From NCBI GenBank assembly GCA_022822275.1, contig JAJEBZ010000121.1, positions 1 through 34,456 on the forward strand: 34,456 bases of DNA, given 5' to 3'. Made by a program: the position numbers and the translations under genes. The notes under the pieces were generated by a model. That model made no database searches. It was given only the letters and a program-made list of their open reading frames with translations, and was not told where the DNA came from. Below, one piece after another: positions 1 through 8,027 of the stretch. The DNA comes from Candidatus Poribacteria bacterium. Lineage in GTDB: Bacteria > Poribacteria > WGA-4E > WGA-3G. Position 1 is the stretch's first letter. Each line of letters opens with the position of its first letter.

Positions 1-343
1 TAACGTGAGTTTGATAAAACAATTCAATTTTGAATGTTGTGTTTCGTTGGCGTTCATCTTGGTTGGAAATCAGAACACAACCCTTGCTCCGTAGGAGCAA
101 TATGTTTATAGCAACTATCCAACGCGCAGCACCCCGCTCCGTAGGAGCGGTATGTGGGTTCAGCACACATAGCACTCCGATGGAGGGCAAGAACTTGAAA
201 ATCCGATTTTCTATAAACATAGCACTCCGCTGGAGTGCTGCGATTTAGTCAGCTTCAAATTTGGATAAGCGTGATATATCGTTTTGGCTTCCTTTAAATC
301 ATTGTGTCAAACCCACTTTAATATTATTATCAAACTCACGTTA
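1..343. repeat. Element bounded by 16-bp inverted repeats
   Basis: Positions 1-16 (TAACGTGAGTTTGATA) are repeated as an exact reverse complement at 328-343. Between them lie four short palindromes (84-100, 134-150, 173-187, 221-239) and no convincing gene. The pair could be the ends of a small non-autonomous mobile element. The window starts exactly at the left repeat, so a target-site duplication cannot be checked. No transposase is visible. Confidence 0.5.
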
Positions 344-647
344 AAGTACTAAATCCTATTACATCAGAAAATCCTGATACTAACTTACGTGTCCATTCAC
401 ATACCGCTCCGCTGGAGCGGAGGTCAGCATCATACCGTGTACTATAAACATACCGCTCCGCTGGAGCGAGGAAACAGATGAATGCTTACCTATTCTTCAT
501 TAAGTGTTTGAGCTGAAAGTGTTCAATTACATTGTCCAGATTGAAAATAGATCAATTGCTTTATAATCTTAAGTGCTAATCTTTCGCTCCAGCGGAGCGA
601 TATGTTTATAGAAAAAGTTGCTTTCTTCTTCCGCTCCAGCGGAGCGG
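84..647. repeat. Cluster of palindromic hairpin repeats with TATAAACATA flank
   Basis: At least seven near-identical palindromes occur at 84-100, 134-150, 221-239, 404-420, 453-469, 584-600 and 631-647, with a degenerate one at 173-187. The core is (C)CGCTCCGCTGGAGCG(G) or its variants with GTA in the loop. Most copies are flanked on one side by TATAAACATA or its complement, and copies occur in both orientations. Stem bases co-vary: TTGCTCC pairs with GGAGCAA and AGCACTCC pairs with GGAGTGCT. This indicates selection for the fold, or for a dyad, rather than for one sequence. The whole stretch to 735 holds no believable gene. Confidence 0.75.
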
Positions 648-735
648 TATGTGCAAGAATTCTGAACGTGCTGTGCGAAGACATCATATTGTTAGATAGC
701 AACTTGCACCACATTAGAAAATTCAGATACCAACT

Positions 736-945
736 TCATTCGTTTTTCCCGCGAAAGGCAGCTATAAACGCCTCTGGCAGTTCATCAAAATCATCGGCAA
801 TTTTCACTTTTCCCTTCCACTGTCCGCCCCGGCGCGGTTTCTTGTCACCAGGCTTTAAAGGTATGGATTTGGCAATAGGCATGTCCTTGCTATCAAATTT
901 ATTCTCTTTTCCCATGACTTTTGTTTTCATAGAATTGTACAACAT
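736..945 (-). CDS. Small antitoxin-like protein
   Basis: A small basic protein of about 70 residues. It ends in a segment of the form WKGKVKIADDFDELPEAF, which resembles the C-terminal tail of Phd/VapB-type and DUF2281-like antitoxins (a 'G...DDFD.PL..F' pattern). That resemblance is from memory of the family and is weak. The ATG at 943-945 is preferred because GAGG stands just upstream; a TTG at 987 and an ATG at 930 are alternatives. The gene follows the prepilin peptidase closely on the same strand. No PIN-domain or other toxin gene follows it; downstream DNA is only hairpin repeats. If it is an antitoxin, it is an orphan. Confidence 0.45.
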   Translation of the reverse strand: MLYNSMKTKVMGKENKFDSKDMPIAKSIPLKPGDKKPRRGGQWKGKVKIADDFDELPEAFIAAFRGKNE

Positions 946-977
946 AAACCTCAGAAATACAACACATTTAGAGAGCG

Positions 978-1781
978 TCAATTCCAACCAGCTAACTGCA
1001 AGTATTTTTCCCAGAGCGGATCACCCCATAACAACACAACTACAGCAGCACCAGCAAGAAAGGGACCGTAAGGGATCGGACTTTGGCGGTTTTTCCTGCC
1101 AGTTGCGATAAGTAACGTTCCAATAACCGCGCCGCTGAAGGCAGATAACGCTATTACCATCGGCAGCGCGGGAAACGCGCCGAGAAACAATCCGATGATC
1201 GCCATCAGTTTGACATCCCCCATGCCCATTGCTTTTTTACGCATAATTGCACTACCGATCAACGCAATCAACCATAACCCCAAACCACCTGCTAAAAACC
1301 CGATGAGTCGCCACTTCAAATAATCTATATCTTTACCTTGATATGCTATGACTCCCACTATACCCAACCCAAGTGCCAATCCTGTGAGACTGATAGAATT
1401 CGGGATAATAAGGTGTTGGGCATCAATAACAAAAATCGGTATCAGGACAGACACGAAAATGAGTGCATGCAGATATTCAAGTGTCATATCAAACTGATAA
1501 TACATCACGAGGAACAGCAATGCTGTGGTAAATTCAACAATCGGATAGATGACAGATATTTTCGCTTTGCAATGCCGACACTTTCCACGCAAAAGCAGAT
1601 AACTCAAAAGTGGGATATTGTCATACCATTTTATAGATTGATTACATTCGGGACAAAAGGAACGTCGCGGGGAATAAATAGATAAATCTGAGCGGGGGAT
1701 GCGGTAGATGCAAACATTGAGGAAGCTGCCGATTGCTAAGCCTAACAGGAAAATGAGTACTTGTATCCAAATTTCGTCCAC
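978..1781 (-). CDS. pilD: Prepilin peptidase (A24 family, PilD/GspO-like)
   Basis: A 267-residue inner-membrane aspartic protease that cleaves leader peptides of type IV pilins and type II secretion pseudopilins and N-methylates the new N-terminus. The N-terminal GSFLNVCIYRIP motif (residues 18-29) is diagnostic. Two Cys pairs (C43/C46 and C68/C71) form the zinc-binding cytoplasmic domain of the bifunctional enzymes. The two catalytic aspartates are D120 (in VIDAQHLIIPN) and D189 (in GMGDVK, the GxGD motif). Several hydrophobic membrane segments fill the rest, and the length is normal. It starts 3 bases beyond the stop of the GspG-like gene, so the two are surely co-transcribed, and that pseudopilin is the obvious nearby substrate. 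Confidence 0.93.
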   Translation of the reverse strand: MDEIWIQVLIFLLGLAIGSFLNVCIYRIPRSDLSIYSPRRSFCPECNQSIKWYDNIPLLSYLLLRGKCRHCKAKISVIYPIVEFTTALLFLVMYYQFDMTLEYLHALIFVSVLIPIFVIDAQHLIIPNSISLTGLALGLGIVGVIAYQGKDIDYLKWRLIGFLAGGLGLWLIALIGSAIMRKKAMGMGDVKLMAIIGLFLGAFPALPMVIALSAFSGAVIGTLLIATGRKNRQSPIPYGPFLAGAAVVVLLWGDPLWEKYLQLAGWN

Positions 1782-1784
1782 AGA

Positions 1785-2204
1785 TTACCACCAATATTTT
1801 TCGCTTTGCGTTGCATCTACATGGTAAACCTTGCTAATTTCAGCGATTCCACCTAAAAGATATTTTGCTGGTACGCGGGGATGATTCTTGTCAATTGCGA
1901 CCTTATAGTTTTCTTGTATCAGAATATAGCTTCCTCCCCAAGGCGTTTTTGGCACAGATTCCAGATAGGGACCACGCCATCCATCAACGCCAGGATCGTT
2001 GACAAGTTGATCAAAACTGGTGGGATACGTTTGCGTGTGTCTGTGGTATTTCTTAATTGCTGTTGCTAATATTTCAACGTCAACGTCTGCTTGACTAACC
2101 TTACGATATTCGGACCAAGGCGGATAAGACAACACACCAATGACAATCACCAGTGCAACCAAAATGATAAGTTTAATTAATGTTTTTCCCATGTTGATAT
2201 TCAA
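1785..2204 (-). CDS. GspG-like pseudopilin with altered N-terminus
   Basis: A 139-residue protein with one N-terminal hydrophobic helix (about residues 7-27) and a small periplasmic domain. The segment YPTSFDQLVNDPGVDGWRGPYL followed by PKTPWGGSY matches the GspG/pseudopilin C-terminal domain. The N-terminus MGKTLIKLIILVALVIVIG aligns with the prepilin pattern G|FTLIELLVVIAI, but Phe+1 is Lys and the usually invariant Glu+5 is Lys. It may therefore be processed poorly, or act as a minor or specialised pseudopilin. The prepilin peptidase gene follows 3 bases downstream. No other type II secretion genes (gspD, E, F) are in the window. Confidence 0.78.
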   Translation of the reverse strand: MNINMGKTLIKLIILVALVIVIGVLSYPPWSEYRKVSQADVDVEILATAIKKYHRHTQTYPTSFDQLVNDPGVDGWRGPYLESVPKTPWGGSYILIQENYKVAIDKNHPRVPAKYLLGGIAEISKVYHVDATQSEKYWW

Positions 2205-2281
2205 ATCAATATAGTGTTGTAGGTTGGGTTGAAACTGCGAAACTCAACTCTCAAGATTTGCTCCCCAATTGCGGATCCAAA

Positions 2282-3661
2282 TTAGTTTGCATCTGGACGA
2301 GAAATATCATATTTGTTCATTTTTTTATAGAGATTGCTTCTCTCAACTTCCAACACTTCAGCAGTTCTTCGGATATTCCAATCATTTTCAGTCAAGGCAG
2401 CAAGAATACACTCCGCTTCAGCGGTATCAACCATAGTGCTCAACGGTGTATTAGACTGATATGTGGGCGCAGCATCCGTTATGTGTGCTGCATCTTTGTC
2501 AAGTGGTAAAACTTCAGCAACGTCGGTCGGTAAGATGATCTCTCTATTCACCATAATCAGGAGACGTTCAACAATGTTTTTTAGTTCTCGGATGTTGCCA
2601 GGCCATCGGTAAGATTGGAAAATTTGGTATGCCTCAGATGCAAAAGTCTTTGGTGCAGATCCCATATCCTTTTGTAAGCGTTCTGCGAAATACTTTGCTA
2701 ACAGTGGGATATCCTCTATGCGGTCCCGCAGGGGTGGCACGTCGATAGGTACAATTTTGAGGCGATAGTATAGGTCATTACGGAACTGTCCACGTTCAAT
2801 TTCTGCTGGTAGATTTTTGTTTGTTGCTGCGATAATGCGGACATCAACATTCCGTATCTGCTGGCTTCCGAGTCTCTCTACCTCGCCATATTCCAGCACG
2901 CGCAAGACTTTTGCCTGTGCCTTTAGGCTCATATCTCCGATTTCATCAAGGAAAAGCGTGCCACCGTCAGCAAGTTCAAACCGTCCCTGCCGCATAGAAT
3001 CTGCCCCTGTAAATGCGCCGCGTTCATGTCCAAAAAGCTCGCTTTCGACGAGTTCTTCAGGCAATGCTGCACAGTTCAAAGGGATAAAGGGTTTATCTGC
3101 CCGTTTGCTATAATGATGAATTGCGTTTGCAACAAGTTGTTTTCCTGTGCCGTTTTCGCCAGAAATCAACACACCGAGATTGCTTGTTGCGACCTGACGG
3201 ATTTCTGCTCGGAGTTTGTTCATAGCGGCACTCTCACCGACCATTTCATCTTCAATATTAATTTGTGATTTCAGGATCTCATTTTCTTTTGCTAACCGCG
3301 AGAGTTCCAAAAATGGTTCTATATTGGATAGGATTTTGTCCATACTGACCGGTTTCGTTACATATCGCTTCGCGCCGAGTTCCATTGTTTTTGCGGCGAT
3401 TTCGATATCCTGTTGTGCGGACATCATCACCACATGTAACATGGGATGTCGGACCAGCATTTTCTGCAACGTCTCAACCCCATCCATACCATTCTCCATC
3501 ATAATATCCAACAGCACGAGGTCAATGTCACGAGCTGCACAAAGTTCCAACGCCTTTTCTCCACTCGCTGCAGTCAAGGTTTCATAACCTTTGAGACTTA
3601 ATCCTTGGGAAAGCATTTTTAGTATATTTTTTTCGTCATCTACAATGAGGATTGTATTCAT
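2282..3661 (-). CDS. NtrC-family sigma-54-dependent response regulator
   Basis: A 459-residue three-domain regulator. The receiver domain (1-120) has the acidic pair D8/D9, phospho-acceptor D52 and conserved K103. The AAA+ domain has Walker A GENGTGKQ (168-175), the sigma-54-contacting loop GAFTGA (215-220) and Walker B LFLDEIGD (236-243). A Fis-type helix-turn-helix lies at about 415-455 (ECILAALTENDWNIRRTAEVL). It is predicted to activate sigma-54 RNA polymerase when phosphorylated. The sensor kinase gene lies immediately upstream with a gap of about 56 bases, so the two are a cognate pair. Targets are unknown. It is in the NtrX/ZraR-like group, but I cannot name the orthologue. Confidence 0.93.
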   Translation of the reverse strand: MNTILIVDDEKNILKMLSQGLSLKGYETLTAASGEKALELCAARDIDLVLLDIMMENGMDGVETLQKMLVRHPMLHVVMMSAQQDIEIAAKTMELGAKRYVTKPVSMDKILSNIEPFLELSRLAKENEILKSQINIEDEMVGESAAMNKLRAEIRQVATSNLGVLISGENGTGKQLVANAIHHYSKRADKPFIPLNCAALPEELVESELFGHERGAFTGADSMRQGRFELADGGTLFLDEIGDMSLKAQAKVLRVLEYGEVERLGSQQIRNVDVRIIAATNKNLPAEIERGQFRNDLYYRLKIVPIDVPPLRDRIEDIPLLAKYFAERLQKDMGSAPKTFASEAYQIFQSYRWPGNIRELKNIVERLLIMVNREIILPTDVAEVLPLDKDAAHITDAAPTYQSNTPLSTMVDTAEAECILAALTENDWNIRRTAEVLEVERSNLYKKMNKYDISRPDAN

Positions 3662-3717
3662 ATTTTTGCCTCTATATTGGAAAAGTCATTTTTTATTGAC
3701 TCACGCCGCTCAAGTTT

Positions 3718-5673
3718 CTATTCCTGCGGCGTTGATTTTGTCATCAGTGGTATCAGTGCAGGTTGTGTGTCATTAAGGTATGAAGTTTCATCAAAAGTGA
3801 TACATATTTTTGTTCCGGCTTTCAGTTCCGATTCTACCGCTATCTCCCCACCGTGAACGGTAATAATTCGGCGGACAATTGCCATACCGAGTCCAGTGCC
3901 ATAAGATTTTGTGGTGTAGTCCGGGGTAAAAAGATTCTTCTGTGTCTCTTCAGACATGCCGTGTCCAGAATCTTGAACTTCCAAAGAGATATACCTTCCA
4001 CTATTAGATATGGTGTTGTTTTGAATTTGCTCGTCAGTATTGCGACCCGCATTTTTGTCAGATATTGGTGTCGTATAAGTCCGCAATGTCAGTGTCCCAC
4101 CATCTGGCATAGCCTCGATTGCGTTCTTCACAATGTTGCCGGCTGCGCGTTCCATCTGTTCACGATCTAAAGAAAGATGTGGTAAGTTACCTAACTGTTT
4201 TTCAACAGTTATCTTTTGCGTCTGAGATAATTTTATGTATAACTTTAAAACGGCTTCTACGATATCATTCAGATTCACTGGTTGTCGGTCAGGAACGGGT
4301 AATCGTGCATATTGATGGAACTCATCTATTAGTCCACGTATACGGTCTACTTCTTCAATAATTGTATCAGTGCATTCTTGAAATATACTATCAAAGATTT
4401 CAGGATTATCTTTTGCAGCTTGCAGATTCTCTACAGACAGCCGTATTGGAAATAGTGGGTTTTTGACTTCATGCGCGAGTTGTCGTGCGACATCCCGCCA
4501 CACAGCGATCCTTTCCGCAGTTCTATGTTCCTCCAAACTTCGTCTTAATGCGTGCGCCATTTTATTAAATCCATCTGCAAGTTCGCCGACCTCCCCTTTA
4601 GATTGAACGGCAAGTTGATACGTAAGATTACCTGCACCTATCTCACTCACCCCTTGCTGAAGTTGTGCGATGGGTCGTGTTATGCGTCTACTGACAAGGT
4701 AACTGCTGAGGTATACAAGGAAAACCCCTGCACCGACACTCCAGAGAATAATCATCCGCATGCGGGCTTGCCAGAGAATGCGATTATCATGAGAATAGGC
4801 GATAATTAACTCTACAAAAGGTAGTTGTTTTCTTTCAGAGAAAGGGGTGCTAAGAATGTCTGTGCGAGCAACTGTATAAGTCGGGCTGCGTCTTTCCTCC
4901 TCTGGGACTTCAGTGGATAGCTGTTGCGGAATATCCTCTAAAGAGACGACCAAATCCTCAACTGGTTTTCCAGCATCCGCATAAGCTTCCATTTGCTGTT
5001 CCCATTTATCTTTTAGCTCCAATCTATTCCCAGCGATATTGTTCAAGGGTATCCATTCCTCTTGTTCGTCCTTTTTTCGCACAAGAAAAATTGGATGTTC
5101 CGCGGGTTGGTTCAGCAATTCGCCTTCTAACCATTTTTGTAGTGATCTTCCACCTGTAACAAAACCCCAATCCCACCACTGTGTCACTTCAACGACCAAC
5201 TGTGGTTCCTCACCTGAATTGATCACCCGTTCGCGAATAGTGCCTTTTCCCTCCTTGAAAACTTCATCTGTTTCGGCATTTGCAATCTCATGAATTTTGT
5301 ATCCGATGCGTTTTTCATCTATCCGATTGCTTAGTACCAAAATTCCCTCATCATTACCGCATTCAAAGACATCAAAATCTGTTGTGGGAATATCCCGGGT
5401 ACCACCTCGTTCAGCCTTTCGTATTGCATTGTACACACCCCGATCTTCACCTATTGTTTTTACATTGTTGCGAATAGATTCAACGAATAGCGTGTACAAC
5501 TTGGAAATTGTTGCTTTTCTTTCTACGACATCTTTGTCCAATTGTTCGCTAAAAGTACGGTCTATGAGAAGACTGGCAATCCCAAAGATGACTGCGAACA
5601 TGATAAGGAACACAAAGCTGTAGGTAAAGAAAATCTTGTTTTGAAGCCGAAGCGAGGATAACCAGTAGAACAT
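3718..5673 (-). CDS. NtrY-like membrane sensor histidine kinase
   Basis: A 651-residue kinase. Membrane segment 1 spans about 14-37 and segment 2 about 305-327, enclosing a 270-residue periplasmic sensor region with no domain I recognise. A HAMP linker (about 327-380) follows. The HisKA motif AHEVKNPLFPIR carries the phospho-accepting His at 401; the HEVKNPL(T/F)PI form is typical of NtrY-type kinases. ATP-binding motifs are the N box NIVKNAIEAMPDGG, G1 DSGHGM and G2 GTGLGMAIVRRI. It pairs with the sigma-54 activator gene just downstream. The signal is unknown. Confidence 0.92.
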   Translation of the reverse strand: MFYWLSSLRLQNKIFFTYSFVFLIMFAVIFGIASLLIDRTFSEQLDKDVVERKATISKLYTLFVESIRNNVKTIGEDRGVYNAIRKAERGGTRDIPTTDFDVFECGNDEGILVLSNRIDEKRIGYKIHEIANAETDEVFKEGKGTIRERVINSGEEPQLVVEVTQWWDWGFVTGGRSLQKWLEGELLNQPAEHPIFLVRKKDEQEEWIPLNNIAGNRLELKDKWEQQMEAYADAGKPVEDLVVSLEDIPQQLSTEVPEEERRSPTYTVARTDILSTPFSERKQLPFVELIIAYSHDNRILWQARMRMIILWSVGAGVFLVYLSSYLVSRRITRPIAQLQQGVSEIGAGNLTYQLAVQSKGEVGELADGFNKMAHALRRSLEEHRTAERIAVWRDVARQLAHEVKNPLFPIRLSVENLQAAKDNPEIFDSIFQECTDTIIEEVDRIRGLIDEFHQYARLPVPDRQPVNLNDIVEAVLKLYIKLSQTQKITVEKQLGNLPHLSLDREQMERAAGNIVKNAIEAMPDGGTLTLRTYTTPISDKNAGRNTDEQIQNNTISNSGRYISLEVQDSGHGMSEETQKNLFTPDYTTKSYGTGLGMAIVRRIITVHGGEIAVESELKAGTKICITFDETSYLNDTQPALIPLMTKSTPQE

Positions 5674-5711
5674 ATTAACATCTCTCAGTTATTCAATTAC
5701 TCAATTAGCAC

Positions 5712-7148
5712 TTAATGCCTTTTCATGCTGCGCGCGATTTCTTCGGTGCGTTTTTTATATCCTTCAACTGCTGATTGATGATAGGTCAACTCTTCCGCAA
5801 GCGTCGGAACGTCATCGGTAAGATGTAGTTCCTGCAATCGACCTTTCACCGCAACCGTATCCATGAGGGTTCGCATCAATTGACATACATTCCGAATATC
5901 ACGGTGAGGTAACGTTAGCGTCACATTCGGAATGTCATTATCGGTAAAGTCTATCTCAGTGCCACGATAAGATGCAGTTTGGCTATCGTTCATTGAGAGT
6001 CCTTCAAACGCTTCTAATCCATTACCTTCATTTGTTCTTGGGATTGTTAGGTCTGCACCGAGGTCTTCCCAATGGATAAAAACAACTGCCTTGTCTTTTG
6101 GTCCAGCGAGAATTCCGTTGAGGATGGAGTGATTACTTGTCGGTCCTTTTGCAGCAATCACATTAGAACCGATGTTTCGTTCCTGAATAGATTCGGTATA
6201 AAGTTGCACAAACCACTCTCCAAGTCTGCTGTTGTCTGCATAGTTATAGAAAACGATGCTGCCCGCCCCGTAGTATTTCTCAACAGAGTCAAGCCATAAT
6301 GCCAGATGGTATGCAGTATTGTGGGGGTGTGCATAAGGCAGCTGAAAATCCTTATCTGCGTGTTGGACACCCTCAACCGCTGCGTTTATCCTATCTTTCG
6401 GTGTCTCTCCTGCACCTGCTGTCATTGCCAAAAAGAACAAACCGACAGGTGAAAAGGCGGAGAAACGGCCCCCGACTCCCTCTGGTACGGGAAGAACACC
6501 GTATAATTCAGATTCTTGATGCAATTGATAGAGAAGGCTTTTTGATGTCAATCCGGTCGTTGCGATGACCTGTTTTCGCCAGTTTACAACTTCTTTCTGG
6601 AGTCTGTCCTTGATAATCATTAGCGTTGCAAGCGTTTCACCTGTTTTCCCCGACTTGCTAATCACATTGAAAAGCGTTTTGTGGAGTAAGTTACGTGACT
6701 TTAACATCTCAAGCAGTGATTTAAGCCGAATCGGATCAAAGGTATCCCCTGTAAAATAGACCTCTGGGGAACCACTTCTTTCAGAACTTGACAAGAGGTT
6801 GTGATACGGATGATTAGCGATTTCGTGAAACACGCGCGCGCTCAAATCGGAACCACCGATACCAACAGTCACAAGCACAGAAAAATCATCTCTCGCTTTA
6901 GTAGATAACTCAAGGACATCTTGAATATGTTCTGTTTGGAGATGGCTGCGTGTCCACGCCCGCAAATGCTGTTCTAATACGGACAGTGGCGCGTTCGTTT
7001 CCTCTCTGAACAGTGTCTGTATTTCCTCCAAACGCGTATCAACCAAGCGTTCTTCATCTTCTTCTGCCGCTGTTTCTGCACAGACAAGCATTCTAAGTCT
7101 TATGCCTGAATCGTCTCCAAACTCTATCTGTTTTACCTCTGAATTCAT
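5712..7148 (-). CDS. pgi: Glucose-6-phosphate isomerase
   Basis: A 478-residue cytoplasmic enzyme interconverting glucose-6-phosphate and fructose-6-phosphate. The sugar-isomerase fold is shown by VGIGGSDLSARVF (95-107) and the phosphate-binding SKSGKTGETLATL (164-176, the SxSGxTxET motif). The PGI signature is GVGGRFSAFSPVGLFFL (224-240). The length fits the shorter bacterial form. A cupin of the mannose-6-phosphate isomerase type lies 31 bases upstream on the same strand, suggesting a hexose-phosphate pair. The kinase gene starts 38 bases downstream. A specialised isomerase of the same family (for example bifunctional phosphoglucose/phosphomannose) cannot be excluded. Confidence 0.9.
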   Translation of the reverse strand: MNSEVKQIEFGDDSGIRLRMLVCAETAAEEDEERLVDTRLEEIQTLFREETNAPLSVLEQHLRAWTRSHLQTEHIQDVLELSTKARDDFSVLVTVGIGGSDLSARVFHEIANHPYHNLLSSSERSGSPEVYFTGDTFDPIRLKSLLEMLKSRNLLHKTLFNVISKSGKTGETLATLMIIKDRLQKEVVNWRKQVIATTGLTSKSLLYQLHQESELYGVLPVPEGVGGRFSAFSPVGLFFLAMTAGAGETPKDRINAAVEGVQHADKDFQLPYAHPHNTAYHLALWLDSVEKYYGAGSIVFYNYADNSRLGEWFVQLYTESIQERNIGSNVIAAKGPTSNHSILNGILAGPKDKAVVFIHWEDLGADLTIPRTNEGNGLEAFEGLSMNDSQTASYRGTEIDFTDNDIPNVTLTLPHRDIRNVCQLMRTLMDTVAVKGRLQELHLTDDVPTLAEELTYHQSAVEGYKKRTEEIARSMKRH

Positions 7149-7179
7149 TTATATTTACCTACTTTTCTCCAAATATTTG

Positions 7180-7557
7180 CTATTTTGTTCTTCCATATTT
7201 GTCATCAATACGGACAATGTCATCCTCATCAAAGTTTCCAAAAGCGATTTCAAGTATTCTATAGTCTTTGTCTTCACCAATAAGTTGATGTTTCGCACCT
7301 TGAGGAATAAAGACTGGTTCCATCGGATTAGGATGTAGTATCTCATCTTCGAGCCGAATACATGCACCTTCGTCAAGCGGTATCCACAATTCACTACGAT
7401 GATGATGGTATTGATAACTCAACTGTTCGCCAGCGTGTACCTCCAATATCTTTACGGTTACTGGTTGGTTATGGACGTACTGTGTAAAACGTCCCCAAGG
7501 CTTTTCAGTTGTCAATATCTCTGCTAACACTTTGTTCGGGTCTTTTATAGAAGGCAT
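7180..7557 (-). CDS. Cupin-domain protein, mannose-6-phosphate isomerase type II-like
   Basis: A 125-residue single-domain cupin. It begins with KPWGRFTQYV, the PWG motif of the C-terminal isomerase domain of ManC/type II phosphomannose isomerases. The cupin metal ligands are visible as YQYHHHRSELWIPL (HxHxxE region) and the second motif PQGAKHQL. The family interconverts mannose-6-phosphate and fructose-6-phosphate, or acts as a sugar-binding cupin. Its position just upstream of pgi supports a hexose-phosphate role. It lacks the nucleotidyltransferase domain of full-length ManC, so isomerase activity is plausible but not certain. Confidence 0.8.
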   Translation of the reverse strand: MPSIKDPNKVLAEILTTEKPWGRFTQYVHNQPVTVKILEVHAGEQLSYQYHHHRSELWIPLDEGACIRLEDEILHPNPMEPVFIPQGAKHQLIGEDKDYRILEIAFGNFDEDDIVRIDDKYGRTK

Positions 7558-7681
7558 CTGTTCTACCGTGTGGGGTCGCCATAACCAGCGTTTTTTTGTA
7601 ATAGTTTAGCACACTTCAAGAGGTAAGACAAGCACAAAAGAATGCAACGGGTGTGTAAAGTTTTCGGCATCCTTTTTGTCA

Positions 7682-7945
7682 GAATCGCGGATTACACAGA
7701 TTACACAGATTTCGCGGATAAGACTTCTACATCTAATCGTCAGTCTTAGATAACACTTATCATAAGCAATACGATCCTATGCTGGGTGTCTTATATCAAA
7801 TTAACGGGATTTATCTTTTTTTGACGGTAGGTGCGGTTAGGAAACCGCAAATCAAGAAATCAACGGTATGAATGCTATATAGCATTCCCCGCCTACCAAT
7901 ACGGATCCCGTTAATTGGGGCATTATCTGTGCAATCTGTGTAATC
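7682..7945. repeat. Inverted-repeat element interrupted by a second element
   Basis: The 21-base string at 7690-7710 (repeated GATTACACA units) recurs in reverse complement at 7925-7945 with one mismatch. It belongs to the same family as the elements near 28700 and 29930 (shared CGCGGATTACACAGAT and AAGCAATACGAT). Between the arms lies a different element (7793-7925). This reads as one repeat inserted into another. The surrounding gap 7558-8027 contains no gene. Confidence 0.65.
7793..7925. repeat. Double-hairpin inverted-repeat element
   Basis: The ends carry AATTAACGGGAT (7799-7810) and its exact complement ATCCCGTTAATT (7905-7916). Inside are a second nested pair GGTAGG/CCTACC and two hairpins, GCGGTT-AGG-AACCGC and AATGC-TATATA-GCATT. 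The layout resembles a four-way cloverleaf. The same interior and one end recur at 14973-15086 in the opposite orientation. It looks like a non-autonomous mobile repeat. Confidence 0.7.
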
Positions 7946-7989
7946 AAATGTAACAAAATTTAGAGAACTAATTAATACCTAAAAAAGTT

Positions 7990-8018
7990 TTGACAAAAAT
8001 ATTTTAATCTGATATTAT
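7990..8018 (+). promoter_or_regulatory. Sigma-70-type promoter for the Nudix gene
   Basis: TTGACA at 7990-7995 is followed after 17 bases by TATTAT at 8013-8018 (with an overlapping TATAAT at 8016-8021). The predicted transcription start is about 8024-8027, at or just before the GTG start codon at 8028, with no room for a ribosome-binding site. This implies a leaderless mRNA. Confidence 0.7.
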
Positions 8019-8027
8019 AATTTTTAA

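Noticed and set aside
84-647. Possible CRISPR array
   Set aside because: The repeated palindromes are spaced irregularly (about 30 to 165 bases), occur in both orientations and vary in the stem. There are no uniform spacers and no cas genes.
602-1111. Plus-strand frame of 169 codons
   Set aside because: It runs through hairpin repeats and opposite a well-supported prepilin peptidase, and its protein resembles nothing.
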